This document shows, one piece after another, positions 63,486 through 64,000 of a stretch of 64,000 nt of DNA. The notes beneath the pieces are model-generated. The model saw only the letters and a list, made by a program, of their open reading frames with translations, was not told where the DNA came from and ran no database searches. This stretch comes from G020353115 sp964640125 (GTDB taxonomy: Bacteria > Bacteroidota > Bacteroidia > Bacteroidales > VadinHA17): positions 20,583 through 84,582 of the forward strand of contig CAZXGG010000005.1 in assembly GCA_964640125.1 (NCBI GenBank). The letters run 5' to 3'. Made by a program: the position numbers and the translations under genes. Within the stretch, counting starts at the first letter, position 1; each line of letters starts with the position of its first letter.

Positions 63486-64000
63486 CTATTTTTTATATGA
63501 TCGTAAGCTATTCAATATCATCGATACAAGTTCTTCAATAACGTTTTCAAATTCAGCATATTTATTTTGTAAATACAATGGAAGTTCAATGCTGTTTATC
63601 AGCATCAGTGCAACATTAACGTACGATTCAACATTTTTAATATCAAGATACCCTTCCTTTTTTCCCTGGGTTAATATATTGGTCAGCTGTGTATGTTCAA
63701 ATTCGGTAAAATCCTCCCTGACATCTTTTACGAAATCATATTTCTCAAAGAAATCAGCTTTCAGTGTTTCATGATAATTGACTGCTGTACTCAATAATTT
63801 GAAACGGGCAATGAAATATTCTTTAAGCATTGTTAACGGGTCCTTGCTGCTGCGTGTAATTTTGCTCAATTCCATTTTAACATGACCCAGTTCCTGTTTC
63901 AACACTTCGTTAAAAAGTTCTTCTTTGCTTTTGAAATAATAATAGAGTACACCTTTTGCTTTATGAATGTGTCTGGCAATTTCCTCCATGGTGGTTTTAT
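63486..64000 (-). CDS. TetR/AcrR-family transcriptional regulator, 5' end beyond the window
   Basis: The visible 171 or so residues start inside the DNA-binding domain: reading upstream from the ATG at 63989 gives KTT-MEEIARHIHKAKGVLYYYFKSKEELF, which is the middle of a TetR helix-turn-helix, so the true start is beyond base 64000. The C-terminal ligand domain (about 100 residues) is helical. It probably represses the downstream MMPL-LolA-DUF1302 genes until a hydrophobic ligand binds. The gene is partial on the right edge. Confidence 0.9.
   Translation of the reverse strand, partial: KTTMEEIARHIHKAKGVLYYYFKSKEELFNEVLKQELGHVKMELSKITRSSKDPLTMLKEYFIARFKLLSTAVNYHETLKADFFEKYDFVKDVREDFTEFEHTQLTNILTQGKKEGYLDIKNVESYVNVALMLINSIELPLYLQNKYAEFENVIEELVSMILNSLRSYKK

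Noticed and set aside
1..64000. Prophage, transposase, integrase or defence gene cluster
   Set aside because: No gene with such motifs is visible; all larger frames match chromosomal, housekeeping, envelope or uptake families.

Overview
The window reads as a chromosomal segment of a Bacteroidota bacterium, probably of the Bacteroidales/Marinilabiliales type; I infer this from gene content and cannot place it to genus. The main markers are a giant SprB-repeat protein with a type B (gliding-associated) type IX secretion sorting domain followed at once by a PorP/SprF protein, a GldA-type ABC ATPase, a UpxY/NusG-like antiterminator heading a polysaccharide locus, a DksA-like protein without zinc cysteines, a TonB receptor with a carboxypeptidase-regulatory-like N-terminus, and promoters of the Bacteroidota form (TTTG or TTG, about 20 bp, TAnnTTTG) with little Shine-Dalgarno signal. 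Gene density is high and I see no prophage, insertion sequence, CRISPR array or rRNA.

Layout. 1-9.6 kb: a lipoprotein running off the left edge, a 923-residue membrane-anchored propeller protein, a secreted cyanophycinase-like peptidase, an S9 peptidase lipoprotein, a HAD phosphatase, trpS, rbfA and a methyltransferase. 9.5-9.7 kb: a promoter followed by a tRNA-shaped but non-canonical RNA element. 9.7-17.6 kb: a LolC/E-type permease, then the SprB-like adhesin, its PorP/SprF partner and a DUF4296 lipoprotein. 17.7-26.6 kb: hemerythrin, a glycosyltransferase, the asnS-rpoN-membrane protein operon, a double universal stress protein, a PutP-like symporter and a small secreted protein with repeated Trp-Met motifs. 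26.8-29.3 kb: gldA and metK, the latter behind a SAM-II riboswitch. 29.4-32.4 kb: a heme-type TonB receptor with a small upstream membrane protein. 32.4-38.7 kb: an exopolysaccharide/capsule segment (UpxY, DUF2061-APS kinase fusion, sugar-phosphate transferase, Wzi-like barrel, sugar-type dehydratase). 38.9-49.4 kb: housekeeping genes (ribE, a sensor kinase, ileS, dksA-like, lspA, rnr, a patatin) plus a 0.35-kb cluster of palindromic hairpins. 49.4-54.5 kb: metH-metF behind a SAM-I riboswitch. 54.5-58 kb: cysS-ispG. 58-64 kb: a PPC-domain lipoprotein and a tetR - MMPL/RND - LolA-like - DUF1302-like operon for probable envelope lipid or hydrophobe export.

How it fits together. The methionine cycle is controlled at two points by two unrelated SAM-sensing RNA classes: SAM-I before metH-metF (methionine synthesis) and SAM-II before metK (SAM synthesis). 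The surface-facing genes (SprB-like adhesin, PorP, GldA, polysaccharide genes, MMPL operon) suggest a surface-active, polysaccharide-coated organism. The least explained item is the promoter-driven tRNA-like element at 9600-9684, which keeps a tRNA-Gly-like D arm but has lost several bases that hold a normal tRNA together.
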